Below are positions 1 through 8,276 of a stretch of 41,405 nucleotides of DNA, one piece after another. Position 1 is the first letter of the stretch. The number at the start of each line of letters is the position of its first letter. The stretch lies in the IMG/VR virus record IMGVR_UViG_3300048834_000050, positions 1-41,405 of that record, one strand, 5' to 3'. Origin of the DNA: a virus. The notes under the pieces were generated by a model. It ran no database searches, was not told where the DNA came from, and worked only from the letters and a program-made list of their open reading frames with translations. The translations under genes and the position numbers were made by a program.

Positions 1-127
1 GCGTACCGCAAGGCTAAAGACCTTATATACAATACGCCCGGGCTACAAAACTACGTAGAGAAAATAAACGAAACCGAACGTAAAATAACGTTTAAAACCG
101 GCTGGGTAATGGAGTTTAACAGCTACA
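1..127. repeat. Terminal identity, left copy (circular contig overlap)
   Basis: Bases 1-127 match 41279-41405 exactly. The overlap lies inside the terL coding sequence and the reading frame is intact across the join. A length of exactly 127 matches a commonly used assembly k-mer, so I read this as an assembly overlap of a circular or circularly permuted molecule, not a biological direct terminal repeat. Confidence 0.9.
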
Positions 128-978
128 AAGACGAACAAGGCGCTAAGCAAGGTAAGCGCCAATATTCGTTCTTTAACGAGGCTAACGGAATACCTTATAA
201 TATTTTTTGGCAAGTCGCGAAGCGGACGCGTAAGCAAGTCTTTATAGATTATAATCCTAGCGCCCCGTTTTGGTGCCACGAAAAGCTAATAGGTACCACG
301 GCGAACGGTAACGACCTAAGCGCGAACGTTCAACTATTCATAAGCGACCACCGCCACAACCCATTTTTAAGCGCTAAAGACCACTATAGAACGGAAAATA
401 TACAAGACCCGGAACTATGGAAGGTATACGCCCGGGGGCTTACCGGGAATATAGAGGGGCTTATTTATCCTAATTGGCAACGTATACCCGACGAAAACTA
501 CCCTAAAGACGTAGATATATTCGGCGGCCTAGACTTCGGGTATACTGTAGACCCTACCGCCGGGGTTAAATTAGCGGTAGTAGGAAATAATTTGTATATT
601 CGGGAACTTTTGTACGAACCCGGAATAAGTAGCGTAAATACCGTACAAACCTTTAAGGCTAACGGATTTACAGGGAAAGACGAAGTATACTGCGAAAACG
701 ATAACGACCAAGTACGCGACCTACGTAAACACGGCCTACTAGCCCTACTAGCTAGGAAAGGCCAAGGGAGCGTAAAAGGCGGAATAAAGAAGGTAAAAGA
801 ATTTAACGTATTCTATACCGAAAGTAGCGTAAACTTACACCGGGAAAGACAAAAATATATTTGGACTAAAGACAGACTTACAAACCAAATAACTAACGTA
901 CCTATAGACGCGTTTAACCATTTAATGGATGCTATTAGATACGGGGTTTACTCTAAATATTACCGTACGGGACTATGA
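1..978 (+). CDS. terL: Terminase large subunit, C-terminal part (gene continues from 41078 across the circle join)
   Basis: This is the 3' portion of the packaging motor ATPase/nuclease. The reading frame is open from base 1 and is continuous with the segment starting at 41078, giving a protein of about 392 residues. Here lie the Walker B-like stretch (FFNEA, full-protein residues 124-128, with Asn in place of the usual Asp, as is common in PBSX-type terminases), the following FIDYNPSAP motif that links ATPase to nuclease, and the RNase H-like nuclease: GLDFGYT supplies the first metal-binding Asp, and HLMDAIRYG near the C-terminus the last. The stop overlaps the next start by 4 nt (ATGA). 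The motor cuts concatemers and pumps DNA into the prohead through the portal encoded just downstream. The identification is firm from motifs and position; the packaging type (cos or pac) cannot be read from it. Confidence 0.95.
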   Translation, partial: AYRKAKDLIYNTPGLQNYVEKINETERKITFKTGWVMEFNSYKDEQGAKQGKRQYSFFNEANGIPYNIFWQVAKRTRKQVFIDYNPSAPFWCHEKLIGTTANGNDLSANVQLFISDHRHNPFLSAKDHYRTENIQDPELWKVYARGLTGNIEGLIYPNWQRIPDENYPKDVDIFGGLDFGYTVDPTAGVKLAVVGNNLYIRELLYEPGISSVNTVQTFKANGFTGKDEVYCENDNDQVRDLRKHGLLALLARKGQGSVKGGIKKVKEFNVFYTESSVNLHRERQKYIWTKDRLTNQITNVPIDAFNHLMDAIRYGVYSKYYRTGL

Positions 979-1205
979 AAATTAAAGATTTACCGAAAAA
1001 AGCCGCGCGAAAATTTGGCGACCACCGGAAAAGGGTTAAGTTTGCCTTATTACCCGCGCGCGTGGGCGACGCTCTAGTATGGCTAGAGCTATACGAAGTT
1101 CTAGAAGTATGGCACGTAGACCCCTACGTAGTGGTACTAGAGGGGCAAAAGGTCGCCTTTCAGCTAGGCAAGTGGGTAGAAATTTCTAGGCGTAGATACG
1201 TTTAA
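975..1205 (+). CDS. Small hypothetical protein between terminase and portal
   Basis: A 76-residue basic protein that begins by a 4-nt ATGA overlap with terL and ends 3 nt before the portal start. The N-terminus is Lys/Arg-rich (MKIKDLPKKAARKFGDHRK) and the rest looks like short beta strands (YEVLEVWHVDPYVVVLEG, KVAFQLGKWVEI). No signal peptide, membrane segment or known motif is visible. Tight translational coupling on both sides places it in the head/packaging operon, so a structural or packaging accessory role is plausible. I do not recognise the family. Confidence 0.75.
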   Translation: MKIKDLPKKAARKFGDHRKRVKFALLPARVGDALVWLELYEVLEVWHVDPYVVVLEGQKVAFQLGKWVEISRRRYV

Positions 1206-1208
1206 ACT

Positions 1209-2534
1209 GTGGGAGATTGGACAAATAAACTAGACGTTAAAAAGTTGGAAAACGAATTCCACCGCCTAGGAACTATTAACCGCGCCATAGGTCTAGGAAG
1301 CGATGAATATTTTCACACGCTACGCAACGAAGCCGACTACCGACTAGCCTATAATTCTTGCCCGCCGCTTAAGTTTATAGTAGGTAAGAGGGCTAGCGCT
1401 TTTAACGCCGGGGTAATGGAAGTACTAAACCGTAGTAACGGTAACTACGCCCGGGGCGCCGAAGCCCGCGAACTTAAGACGCGCCTAGAGCGCCCGAACG
1501 CCCTACAGACCGCTAAGCAGTTTAGGAGTCAACAAAACATTTATATAGACGTTTACGGCTATTGTCCGGTACTTAAGGTAGCCCCGGTAGGCTTCGAAGA
1601 CGGCATACCGTCGGCTATGTGGAATATTCCGCCGTGGCTATTCGACGTTAAGTACGGTAAGGACTTTTTATATAAAACCGATCTAACCGAAATATATAAA
1701 AGCTTTTGGATGGAATGGGACGGGCGCCGCGTGGAGCTTTCAAAAGAAAACCTATTCTTTATTTTCGACGACGGCATAGGAACCGACACCGACGTAGCGT
1801 TAACTATTCCCGATTCTAGGCTAGTTTCTCTAGAATACCCGGTAAGTAACATAGTAGCCGCTTATAAAGCGCGTAATACTCTTATTACGAAGAAAGGGGC
1901 TATAGGTATTCTTTCTAACGACGGGCGCGACCAAGCCGGGACGGTACCACTACCGGACGGCGAAAAAGACGTAGTACAGCAAGCTTTTAGCCGTTACGGA
2001 ATAGTAGGCCAACCGTACCAAGTTATTATAACCGAAGCGGCGCTAAAGTGGCAACAAATGGGAACGCCTACTAAAGACTTAATGTTATTCGAGGAAATAG
2101 AAGACGACGTAAACCAAATAACCGACGCGTACGGCTACCCGGTAGAGCTTGTAAGCCGTAAAGCCGGGGTAACCTATGCTAACAAGCGCGAAGCAAAACG
2201 CGACCTTTACGAAGATACTATAATACCGCAAGCGGAAAGCCGCGTAGAGCAATTAAACCGGGGTTTACTAGGCGAAGATTCTAGCCTAGTTATTAGCGTC
2301 GACTATTCACACGTCGAAGTATTACAAGACGGTAACGAAGCGAAGGCTAGAGCGCGTAAGGCTCTTAACGAAACGCTAAAGCTAGAATACGATAACGGGC
2401 TAATAACTAAAAACGATTGGTTAGAAGCTTTAGGCCGCGACCGCGTAAACGACCCCGAATTTGATAAATACAAAACCGAAACTACTAACAGTTTAAACAA
2501 TGAAAGCGACCCACCCGAAAATACAGGAGCTTAG
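1209..2534 (+). CDS. Portal protein
   Basis: A 441-residue protein placed directly between the large terminase and the prohead protease, the standard portal slot of HK97-type head modules. The N-terminal third (for example EADYRLAYNSCPPLKFIVGKR) and the central region with ITDAYGYPVELVS and TYANKREAKRDLYED resemble the stem/wing and crown regions of phage portals. The portal forms the dodecameric ring through which DNA enters and leaves. The start is GTG; the preceding context TTTAAACTGTG matches the TAAA-CTATG start context used throughout this genome, which supports it. The acidic, Asn-rich C-terminus overlaps the protease gene by 35 nt. Function is inferred mainly from size and order, with moderate sequence resemblance. 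Confidence 0.85.
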   Translation: MGDWTNKLDVKKLENEFHRLGTINRAIGLGSDEYFHTLRNEADYRLAYNSCPPLKFIVGKRASAFNAGVMEVLNRSNGNYARGAEARELKTRLERPNALQTAKQFRSQQNIYIDVYGYCPVLKVAPVGFEDGIPSAMWNIPPWLFDVKYGKDFLYKTDLTEIYKSFWMEWDGRRVELSKENLFFIFDDGIGTDTDVALTIPDSRLVSLEYPVSNIVAAYKARNTLITKKGAIGILSNDGRDQAGTVPLPDGEKDVVQQAFSRYGIVGQPYQVIITEAALKWQQMGTPTKDLMLFEEIEDDVNQITDAYGYPVELVSRKAGVTYANKREAKRDLYEDTIIPQAESRVEQLNRGLLGEDSSLVISVDYSHVEVLQDGNEAKARARKALNETLKLEYDNGLITKNDWLEALGRDRVNDPEFDKYKTETTNSLNNESDPPENTGA

Positions 2535-3273
2535 AAAACGGTCTAAGCCCGTTACGTTTGGTAACTTCCTAGGGGTAGAAGACACCCGGCTAAAGCTTCA
2601 AATAGACGACGAAAACCCGCGCGTAGTTAAAGGCTACCTTTGCGTATGGGAAGTAGTAGACAGCCACGGGACTATTTGGACTAAAGGCGCGTTCGCTAGG
2701 TCGCTTAAAGAGCGCGGCCCCGGAAGCAACGCTAGCCAAAAGATTTTATTTTTATGGCAACACGACCAAAAAGACCCTATAGGCCGTTTCTTGGTTTTGA
2801 AAGAAGATAATTTCGGGCTATATTTCGAAGCGGAAGTAGACCCGGTACCAAGCGGCGAACGCGCCCTAATTCAAATAAACTCCGGGACTATTAACCAATT
2901 TTCTACCGGGTTCGATTTTATTTGGGATAGGCTAGAATGGGACGAAGACGCCGAAGCGGTAAGAGTAAACGAAGTAGACCTATACGAAGGGTCTTGCGTT
3001 TCTTTCGCTTCTATTAAAGAGACTTACGCTATACGTAGCGTAGAACAATTAGACGCGCTAAAAGACCTAGCTAAAAGCGAGGTAGACGCGCTTCTAATTC
3101 AAGTACCTAGGAAATTACAATTAGAGCTAAGACAGGCTTTAACCGAATACGTAACACTTTTAGAAACTAGCGCGCTAACGGAAGACGCCGTAGAAGCAAC
3201 TAGGAAGACGAAAGGCGGGACAACTTCGAAAAAAGGTCTAAACCTTAGCGCCATAAATAAAGCGTTTAACTAA
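2500..3273 (+). CDS. Prohead maturation protease, HK97 family (peptidase S78)
   Basis: A 257-residue serine protease that matures the prohead by cleaving scaffold and capsid N-termini. The core starts with VVKGYLCVWEVVDSHG and a GAFARSL turn, typical of HK97 proteases. The likely catalytic His is residue 88 in FLWQHDQKDPIGR and the likely nucleophile is Ser135 in NQFSTGFDF. The C-terminal 70 residues, past the protease fold, are helical and charged and may act as an internal scaffold. The gene overlaps the portal by 35 nt and is followed 13 nt later by the capsid gene. Catalytic residues were assigned by analogy with the family, not from an alignment. Confidence 0.9.
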   Translation: MKATHPKIQELRKRSKPVTFGNFLGVEDTRLKLQIDDENPRVVKGYLCVWEVVDSHGTIWTKGAFARSLKERGPGSNASQKILFLWQHDQKDPIGRFLVLKEDNFGLYFEAEVDPVPSGERALIQINSGTINQFSTGFDFIWDRLEWDEDAEAVRVNEVDLYEGSCVSFASIKETYAIRSVEQLDALKDLAKSEVDALLIQVPRKLQLELRQALTEYVTLLETSALTEDAVEATRKTKGGTTSKKGLNLSAINKAFN

Positions 3274-3286
3274 ATCTATAAAAACA

Positions 3287-4612
3287 ATGTCCAAAGCAAG
3301 ACAGAAAAGAAGCCTAGCTATTCGAACCGAAGGGCTAGACGGCGAAAGTTTGGCGCTAGTTCAGAATCTTAATAAAAGATTCGAAGAACTAGACCTAGCG
3401 GGCTACGACGACGTAGCTACGGAAGTAAGAACCGTTTTAGGCGGGCTTATGAATGAAAGCGGCGAATGGAAAGTAAAGCCGGACGCCATAGCGGAACTAT
3501 TGGGAGACGGCGAAAAGTCCCTAATTACCCGAATGAAGAAGCAAGGCGAAGAGCTAGCGAAGCTTAAGCAAGTAACGGAAGAAAAACCGCTTTCTTTCCG
3601 CGCCCACTTGCAAAAGAACAAAAAGGCTATCGAAGAAGTATTCGTAAACGGGCAAGGCGAAGTAAAATTTGATATTAGAGCCGCGGCTATTATGACTACG
3701 GAAAACGTAGTAGACGGCCTAGACGCTCTACCCGACGACCTTATAGAAAGCTTTTCCGTAGGGGGCTTCGTGGAGAAAAGACAAGACCGCGAATATATCT
3801 ACGATATTGCCACACGTACAACCGTAGCGCGTATCGAAAAATATAAGACGTGGCTAAGCGAAGGCGGCGAAGAAGGCGTATTTGCCGAAGTAGCCGAAGG
3901 CGGCCTAAAGCCTTTACTTTCCGCCGGGCTAGTTCGTAACTATTCGCAAGCCTTTAAGGTAGCGGGTAAGTACGTAGTTACCGAAGAGCTTTCTAAGTTT
4001 ATGGCGAACGTCTATAACATTATTAGACGTTTGATTATGCAGAAAGTCCAAAGAGACTACGCTAAGAAGCTTACCGACGCGCTAGTAGCGGCGGCGGCGC
4101 CTTACGTTGCTTCGGCTCTAGACGACCAATACCCGGCGGCTAAGGTAACCGACTACCACGCTATAGCCGCGGTAGCCGCCCAAATTGGCGCGCTAAACTT
4201 TACGGCGGACGTCTTGATAATGAACCCGCAAGACAAATGGCGTATCGGTATGTCTTCCGATGCTAACGGGCAATTCTACCTAACTATCCCTACTACAGAC
4301 CCGGCGGGCGTTACCCGTATGATGGGCTTTAGAGTGGTAGAATCTAATAGAATCCCGGTAGGTTCCTTTATTCTAGGTGAAAGCGGTCTATGGGAAATCG
4401 AAGACGAAACCGTAACCGTAAGAATAGGCTACGGCGTGGAAGTAACCAAAGACCTAGAAGGTAAAGTAACCGAAGTAGAAAGCGACGTAGACCACAACCG
4501 ATTCCGGGTTATTGTGGAGACTTTCGCCCACTCTTATATAGACACGAACTACGCCGGGTCTTTCGTATTGGCGGAATTTGACACCGTAAAAGCGGCGGTA
4601 ACCGCGCCGTAA
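3287..4612 (+). CDS. Major capsid protein, HK97 fold, with N-terminal scaffold region
   Basis: A 441-residue protein immediately after the protease. Residues 1 to about 115 are charged and helical (coiled-coil-like, for example MKKQGEELAKLKQV), as expected of the delta/scaffold domain removed by the protease. The rest carries features of HK97-type capsids: EKRQDREYIYDIATRTTVA near the E-loop/N-arm, VLIMNPQDKWRIG in the A-domain and GVEVTKDLEGKVTEVESD followed by FRVIVETFAHSYI near the C-terminus. The start follows an A-rich leader (CTATAAAAACAATG). A GC-rich hairpin right after the stop is typical of highly expressed capsid genes. Confidence 0.92.
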   Translation: MSKARQKRSLAIRTEGLDGESLALVQNLNKRFEELDLAGYDDVATEVRTVLGGLMNESGEWKVKPDAIAELLGDGEKSLITRMKKQGEELAKLKQVTEEKPLSFRAHLQKNKKAIEEVFVNGQGEVKFDIRAAAIMTTENVVDGLDALPDDLIESFSVGGFVEKRQDREYIYDIATRTTVARIEKYKTWLSEGGEEGVFAEVAEGGLKPLLSAGLVRNYSQAFKVAGKYVVTEELSKFMANVYNIIRRLIMQKVQRDYAKKLTDALVAAAAPYVASALDDQYPAAKVTDYHAIAAVAAQIGALNFTADVLIMNPQDKWRIGMSSDANGQFYLTIPTTDPAGVTRMMGFRVVESNRIPVGSFILGESGLWEIEDETVTVRIGYGVEVTKDLEGKVTEVESDVDHNRFRVIVETFAHSYIDTNYAGSFVLAEFDTVKAAVTAP

Positions 4613-4619
4613 GACAGCT

Positions 4620-4637
4620 AAGCCCCTACGGGGGCTT
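4620..4637 (+). terminator. Hairpin after the capsid gene, attenuator-like
   Basis: AAGCCCC (4620-4626) pairs perfectly with GGGGCTT (4631-4637) around a TACG loop. There is no run of T after it, so it may act as a partial terminator or an mRNA-stabilising 3' end that separates abundant capsid message from the connector genes. A lone copy of the octamer TTGTTTAC (4642-4649), which is otherwise clustered near 40.0-40.3 kb, follows immediately. Confidence 0.6.
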
Positions 4638-4687
4638 ACGCTTGTTTACCTAGTAAATCAAACGTAAAATCTTTAACTATTTGTAAA

Positions 4688-4861
4688 ATGTCACAGGCTA
4701 AGAAAGTCGCAAAAGACGACAAAATAACGGTATACGGTACCGAAAAAAGTAACGCTATGGTAACCGGGAAGGCGTACAAAGTCCACAAAGAATTAGCTAA
4801 AAAGCTAATCGCAAAAGGACACGCCGCAACCGAAGCGCCGAAAGCGAAAACCGAAAAGTAA
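4688..4861 (+). CDS. Small basic protein downstream of the capsid gene (57 aa)
   Basis: An open frame of 57 codons starting at ATG 4688 after the A-rich leader TTTGTAAAATG and ending 22 nt before the next gene. The protein is Lys/Ala-rich at both ends (MSQAKKVAKDDK... and TEAPKAKTEK) with a conserved-looking core TGKAYKVHKELAKKLIAKGHA. Small proteins with this kind of core are common right after capsid genes in Bacteroidota phages, but I know no assigned function. The basic tails and position would suit a capsid-associated or DNA-associated role; that is inference only. Confidence 0.75.
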   Translation: MSQAKKVAKDDKITVYGTEKSNAMVTGKAYKVHKELAKKLIAKGHAATEAPKAKTEK

Positions 4862-4883
4862 GCAACCCCCCGCCGCCTAAACT

Positions 4884-5429
4884 ATGGATAACTTAGTAAA
4901 CTCTTCCTTTTTTGTAGCTAATAGAACGGTAGCCCAACTATCGGAAAATAGCGTAAGGTTAAATTTAGAAACCTTTATTAAGCGTTTCCAATACGACTAT
5001 TTAACCCGGGTAATGGGTCTAACTTTGTATAAGCTTTTCGAAGCTGAATACACGGGCGGCCCTATACCGCAAAAATGGAAAGACCTAGTAGACGGGGCGG
5101 AATTTGACTATAAAGGGGCGGTTTGCGTTTGGCCGGGCTTAGCTAACCAAACGTTTAAAACTTCCCCTATAGCCGACTACGTGTACTACCACTACCACCG
5201 CGATCAAGCTACTACGGTAGTAGGTTCGGGAACTATGGTACCAAACGTAGAAAACGGCGAAGTAGTAGTAAACCGCGGTAGAATGGTAGACGCGTGGAAC
5301 GCCGCCCGGAAAGGCGCCCAACTTCTAGAAATGTTTCTACAGTCTAGACCCGACGACTACCCGAACTACGACGGCGTAAGCGAAGAAAACCGCCAATATT
5401 TTACGGCTATTAATATTCTTAACCTATGA
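4884..5429 (+). CDS. Probable head-tail connector (adaptor)
   Basis: A 181-residue protein in the adaptor slot after the capsid. It is mostly helical with conserved-looking aromatic patches (RFQYDYLTRVMGLTLYKLF and IADYVYYHYHRDQ), and resembles the DUF6712-like neck proteins of Bacteroidota phages. Adaptors of this type dock under the portal after packaging. The start is ATG in the context TAAACTATGG; the stop overlaps the next gene by 4 nt. The assignment rests on order plus weak resemblance, so other neck roles remain possible. Confidence 0.65.
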   Translation: MDNLVNSSFFVANRTVAQLSENSVRLNLETFIKRFQYDYLTRVMGLTLYKLFEAEYTGGPIPQKWKDLVDGAEFDYKGAVCVWPGLANQTFKTSPIADYVYYHYHRDQATTVVGSGTMVPNVENGEVVVNRGRMVDAWNAARKGAQLLEMFLQSRPDDYPNYDGVSEENRQYFTAINILNL

Positions 5430-5974
5430 AACCCGACTACGTACTAGTAGACGAAGTTAAGAAGCTAGTAGAAAACGTTTCTACGAAGCTACTACCCGAA
5501 CTACAGGCGGTAGACCCGCTTATAACCGGGGTACACTTCGAACATGGACACCTAGCCGAAGTAGTAGAGACGTTAAGACAGAAAAACGCCGTAGAGGAAG
5601 AGCGGTACAAAAAGTACCCACTAATAGCGCTAATACACGACTTCCCGGAAAACGTAACGGGCGCCCCGGGCGTTCAATCGGAACCGGAACTAAGGCTAAT
5701 TATAGTTAATTCTACCGAACCTACCTATAAGGCGAAGCAACGGCTAGAACTAAACTTTAAACCTATTCTATACCCTATCTATAAAGAGTTTCTAGAGCAA
5801 TTTAGAAAAAGCCCGGTATTTATGGGGTATAACGTACCGCCACACAAAAAGACCGATAGGCTATATTGGGGGCGCGAAAAGCTAATAGGTAACGCGGCTA
5901 ATATTTTCGAAGATTGGGTAGACTGTATAGAGCTACAAAACCTAAAAACAAAACTTAAACTAAAAACTTGCTAA
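5426..5974 (+). CDS. Probable head-closure or tail-terminator protein
   Basis: A 182-residue protein coupled to the previous gene by ATGA. A beta-rich central part (YPLIALIHDFPENVTG, ELRLIIVNSTEPTYKAKQR) leads into NFKPILYPIYKEFLEQF and an HKKTDRLYWGREK motif, then a C-terminal DWVDCIELQNL. This pattern is one I associate with conserved neck proteins of Bacteroidota siphophages, lying between adaptor and tail tube. Such proteins close the head channel or cap the tail tube. Precise role is inferred from position. Confidence 0.6.
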   Translation: MKPDYVLVDEVKKLVENVSTKLLPELQAVDPLITGVHFEHGHLAEVVETLRQKNAVEEERYKKYPLIALIHDFPENVTGAPGVQSEPELRLIIVNSTEPTYKAKQRLELNFKPILYPIYKEFLEQFRKSPVFMGYNVPPHKKTDRLYWGREKLIGNAANIFEDWVDCIELQNLKTKLKLKTC

Positions 5975-5978
5975 AACT

Positions 5979-6968
5979 ATGGAAGTAAATAAATTTGTTT
6001 GCGGCGCCAATATCAAAAATACGGGCGTCGGGACTTGTTCGCTAGCGCTACAGACTGTAGCGGGCGCTTTCTTGGTACCCGCCGACTTTGTAGTAGACGA
6101 AGCGGGCGCCGCCGACCTATTCGACACGCTACAGGCCGCCGCTAAGGCGTCTAAGCGTAACCGTATCTACCCGGTACATAGATTCGTACAAGTTACGAAC
6201 AATTCGGAAGACAAAACTACGCAAAGCTTCGGCTATGGCGGCTTAGCGGTAGTTCGCGAAGGCTTCTATAATTGGCTTTTGCAGTACGTAGACGGCGGGC
6301 TATGCCTCCACAACCGACTAAGAAGCCATAACGGCAAAGCTAAAGCGGTTCTTTTCTACGACGCGCAAGGCGTAATTTTCGGGCGTTCCGTTCTTTTGCC
6401 CGCCAACCCGGCGCTAATTGAACCCGAACCGAAGTACGGCCTAGGCGGTATTCCTTTAGAATACTTTTGGGCTAACCCTTGGACGCCTAACGACGGGTCT
6501 AACGTTATGGCTACGGCGGTACAGTTTGTATTTAAGCCGAAGTACATAAACGAAGAACTAGGCTACATTCAAGCGAATTTTGACCTAGAGGGCCTAAAAG
6601 GCTTAGGGGGCGTAGTTCTTTCGGAAGCGGTAGCTAAAGCGGCTAACGTTCTTACCGTGGCGGCTAATTACGGATGCAGTTTCGAACCGGACGGCGCCGA
6701 CTTCTTCGAAGACTTCGAAGCCGACCTAGCCGACGCCGCGCTATGGAAGGTAACCACGTCTAGCGGGCTAGAAATAGCTATTACTAGCGTAGCCGCCGAC
6801 GCCGCTAACCGCGCGTTTACCGTAACGCTAGACGCCCTAGACCCGAACTACAGCGCTACCGCGCCGTTAAAAGTTTCGCTAGTAAGCCCGGCGGAAATGG
6901 AAACAGCGGGAGCCGACGCGCTAAGCTTGTACGAAAGTAACGTACTAAGCGTAGCCGGAACCGCTTAA
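5979..6968 (+). CDS. Probable major tail tube protein
   Basis: A 329-residue beta-rich protein that lies between the neck genes and the tail-assembly/tape-measure genes, the usual tail-tube position. The N-terminal two thirds would form the tube domain; the last 90 or so residues (from about AANVLTVAANYGC) are Ala/Asp-rich and look like an added surface domain, similar in flavour to the Ig-like extensions found on many tail tube proteins. No enzyme motif is visible. The start ATG at 5979 has the genome's usual TAAAACTATGG context. Confidence 0.7.
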   Translation: MEVNKFVCGANIKNTGVGTCSLALQTVAGAFLVPADFVVDEAGAADLFDTLQAAAKASKRNRIYPVHRFVQVTNNSEDKTTQSFGYGGLAVVREGFYNWLLQYVDGGLCLHNRLRSHNGKAKAVLFYDAQGVIFGRSVLLPANPALIEPEPKYGLGGIPLEYFWANPWTPNDGSNVMATAVQFVFKPKYINEELGYIQANFDLEGLKGLGGVVLSEAVAKAANVLTVAANYGCSFEPDGADFFEDFEADLADAALWKVTTSSGLEIAITSVAADAANRAFTVTLDALDPNYSATAPLKVSLVSPAEMETAGADALSLYESNVLSVAGTA

Positions 6969-6970
6969 AC

Positions 6971-7159
6971 GTGGAGCGCGTTAGATTTACCCGGTTAAGC
7001 TTCAATAAAGAAAAGGTAAAGGGGCTTACGCTTGGCCAATTCAAAAAGAAGTTTATGAAGCCTTACGGCGAAGCCGGGGTAGACCTTACTAGCGAATACT
7101 ACGCCTTATTTCCCGAAAGGAAACCGAAGCCAAAGGCGGAAGAAGAAAGCGAAGGCTAG
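6971..7159 (+). CDS. Small hypothetical protein after the tail tube gene
   Basis: A 62-residue protein starting at GTG 2 nt after the tail-tube stop, in the context TTAAACGTGG. It is basic in the middle (FKKKFMKPYGEAG) and ends in a Lys/Glu tail. An intrinsic terminator follows 7 nt after the stop, so it is the last gene of the head/tube transcript. It might correspond to a tail-assembly helper, but there is nothing in the sequence to show this. Confidence 0.6.
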   Translation: MERVRFTRLSFNKEKVKGLTLGQFKKKFMKPYGEAGVDLTSEYYALFPERKPKPKAEEESEG

Positions 7160-7166
7160 AACCTAA

Positions 7167-7198
7167 AGCCCGGCCTACTCTAAGGTCGGGCTTTTTTT
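7167..7198 (+). terminator. Intrinsic terminator closing the head/tail-tube operon
   Basis: A 10-bp stem (7167-7176 with 7183-7192, one G-T pair) with loop ACTCTA is followed by a run of seven T (7192-7198). This is one of the clearest terminators in the window and separates the head and tube genes from the tail-assembly genes. Confidence 0.88.
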
Positions 7199-7209
7199 AA
7201 ATTAAAGCT

Positions 7210-7653
7210 ATGGGAACTATAAGGGACTTACTAGAGGCGCTAGAACGCGTAGACCTAGAGGCGCAAGCGGAAGTAATACTAGAAAACACTTCCGAAGAGA
7301 TTATAAAACACAATCAAAGCCAACTATACTACGAAGGTATAGACGCCGACGGTAAGAGCTTAGAGCCTTACAAGTGGAAAGAATACGCCGCCTATAAAGC
7401 CCGGCGGAACCCTTCACACCCGGGAATACCCGACCTTTACGACGAAGGTAATTTTTATAGAGGCTTCGAAGTGGAACTACTAGGCGGGGCTAAATTTACC
7501 CTTAAATCTACCGACGAAAAAGCTACAGCGCTAGAACAAAAGTACGGGCAAATTTTCGGACTTACCGACGAAAACGAAGCCAAATACGGCGAATTTTACA
7601 AAGCGCTTTTAATGGCTTATATTAGCAACGTAACCGGACTAAAAAGCGAATGA
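7210..7653 (+). CDS. Tail-region protein of unknown function
   Basis: A 147-residue protein that opens the tail-assembly cluster, with ATG in the context TTAAAGCTATGG. The N-terminus is acidic and helical; the centre has SQLYYEGIDADGKSLEPYK and IPDLYDEGNFYRGFEVE, a pattern seen in conserved proteins of Bacteroidota phages and prophages near neck and tail genes. It may be a tail completion or assembly factor. The stop overlaps the next gene by 4 nt. Confidence 0.6.
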   Translation: MGTIRDLLEALERVDLEAQAEVILENTSEEIIKHNQSQLYYEGIDADGKSLEPYKWKEYAAYKARRNPSHPGIPDLYDEGNFYRGFEVELLGGAKFTLKSTDEKATALEQKYGQIFGLTDENEAKYGEFYKALLMAYISNVTGLKSE

Positions 7654-8276
7654 AGGTATTAAAACGGAAGTACTACCAAACGGCAAAAGAGACGCCCCTA
7701 ACGGTTTTTATGGACATTCTAGACGGCGCGCCGCTAACGCGTCTAGAGCGCCCCGGAGGCCTTATACAGGCTAGCCCGGAAAAGCTTTCTAAGGCGTGGA
7801 ATTCAATCTATTTCGAGTTCCTAGACTTAGTAAAAAGCCTAGAATACTTACACAAATTCCACACCGTTAAACAAATAGCTAAGCTTAACACTATTAAAGC
7901 TATTTTAGTTAATTTAAAGTTTAACGCCCGGGTAGTAAAAGACCCCAATTTTTCTAAATTGCTAAACAAAGCCGGGATTTTTCCCAAAGACAGAAAGCTA
8001 ACCCCGGTAAAAATAGAAAAGCTTATAGAAGCTAGGCTAAAAACTATAGAATTAGATTTAAGAAAACTAGAAAGCGGAATTAAAAACGACGCGCCTACAG
8101 ACAAACCGAAAGACGGGGCGTTTATAGAAAGCCTAGTAAACCTATCTAAGCTACAGGGGTACCGAATAGACCCCGAAAAAACAAGCGTAGCGGAATTCGC
8201 GGTAATGATTAAGAACGCCGAAAAACTAAAAGAAAATGGGAAAGATAACCGAAATAATAGACGAAGCGGCGTTTAG
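7650..8276 (+). CDS. Candidate tail-assembly chaperone upstream of the tape measure
   Basis: A 208-residue, strongly basic and helical protein between the previous small tail gene and the tape measure. Its position and its 41-nt overlap with the tape-measure gene match the slot of gpG/gpGT-like chaperones that coat the tape measure. The C-terminal part reads as a compact helical domain (FIESLVNLSKLQGYRID, TSVAEFAVMIKNAEKL). I did not find a clear slippery site for a programmed frameshift, so the chaperone role is from position only. Confidence 0.55.
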   Translation: MKVLKRKYYQTAKETPLTVFMDILDGAPLTRLERPGGLIQASPEKLSKAWNSIYFEFLDLVKSLEYLHKFHTVKQIAKLNTIKAILVNLKFNARVVKDPNFSKLLNKAGIFPKDRKLTPVKIEKLIEARLKTIELDLRKLESGIKNDAPTDKPKDGAFIESLVNLSKLQGYRIDPEKTSVAEFAVMIKNAEKLKENGKDNRNNRRSGV

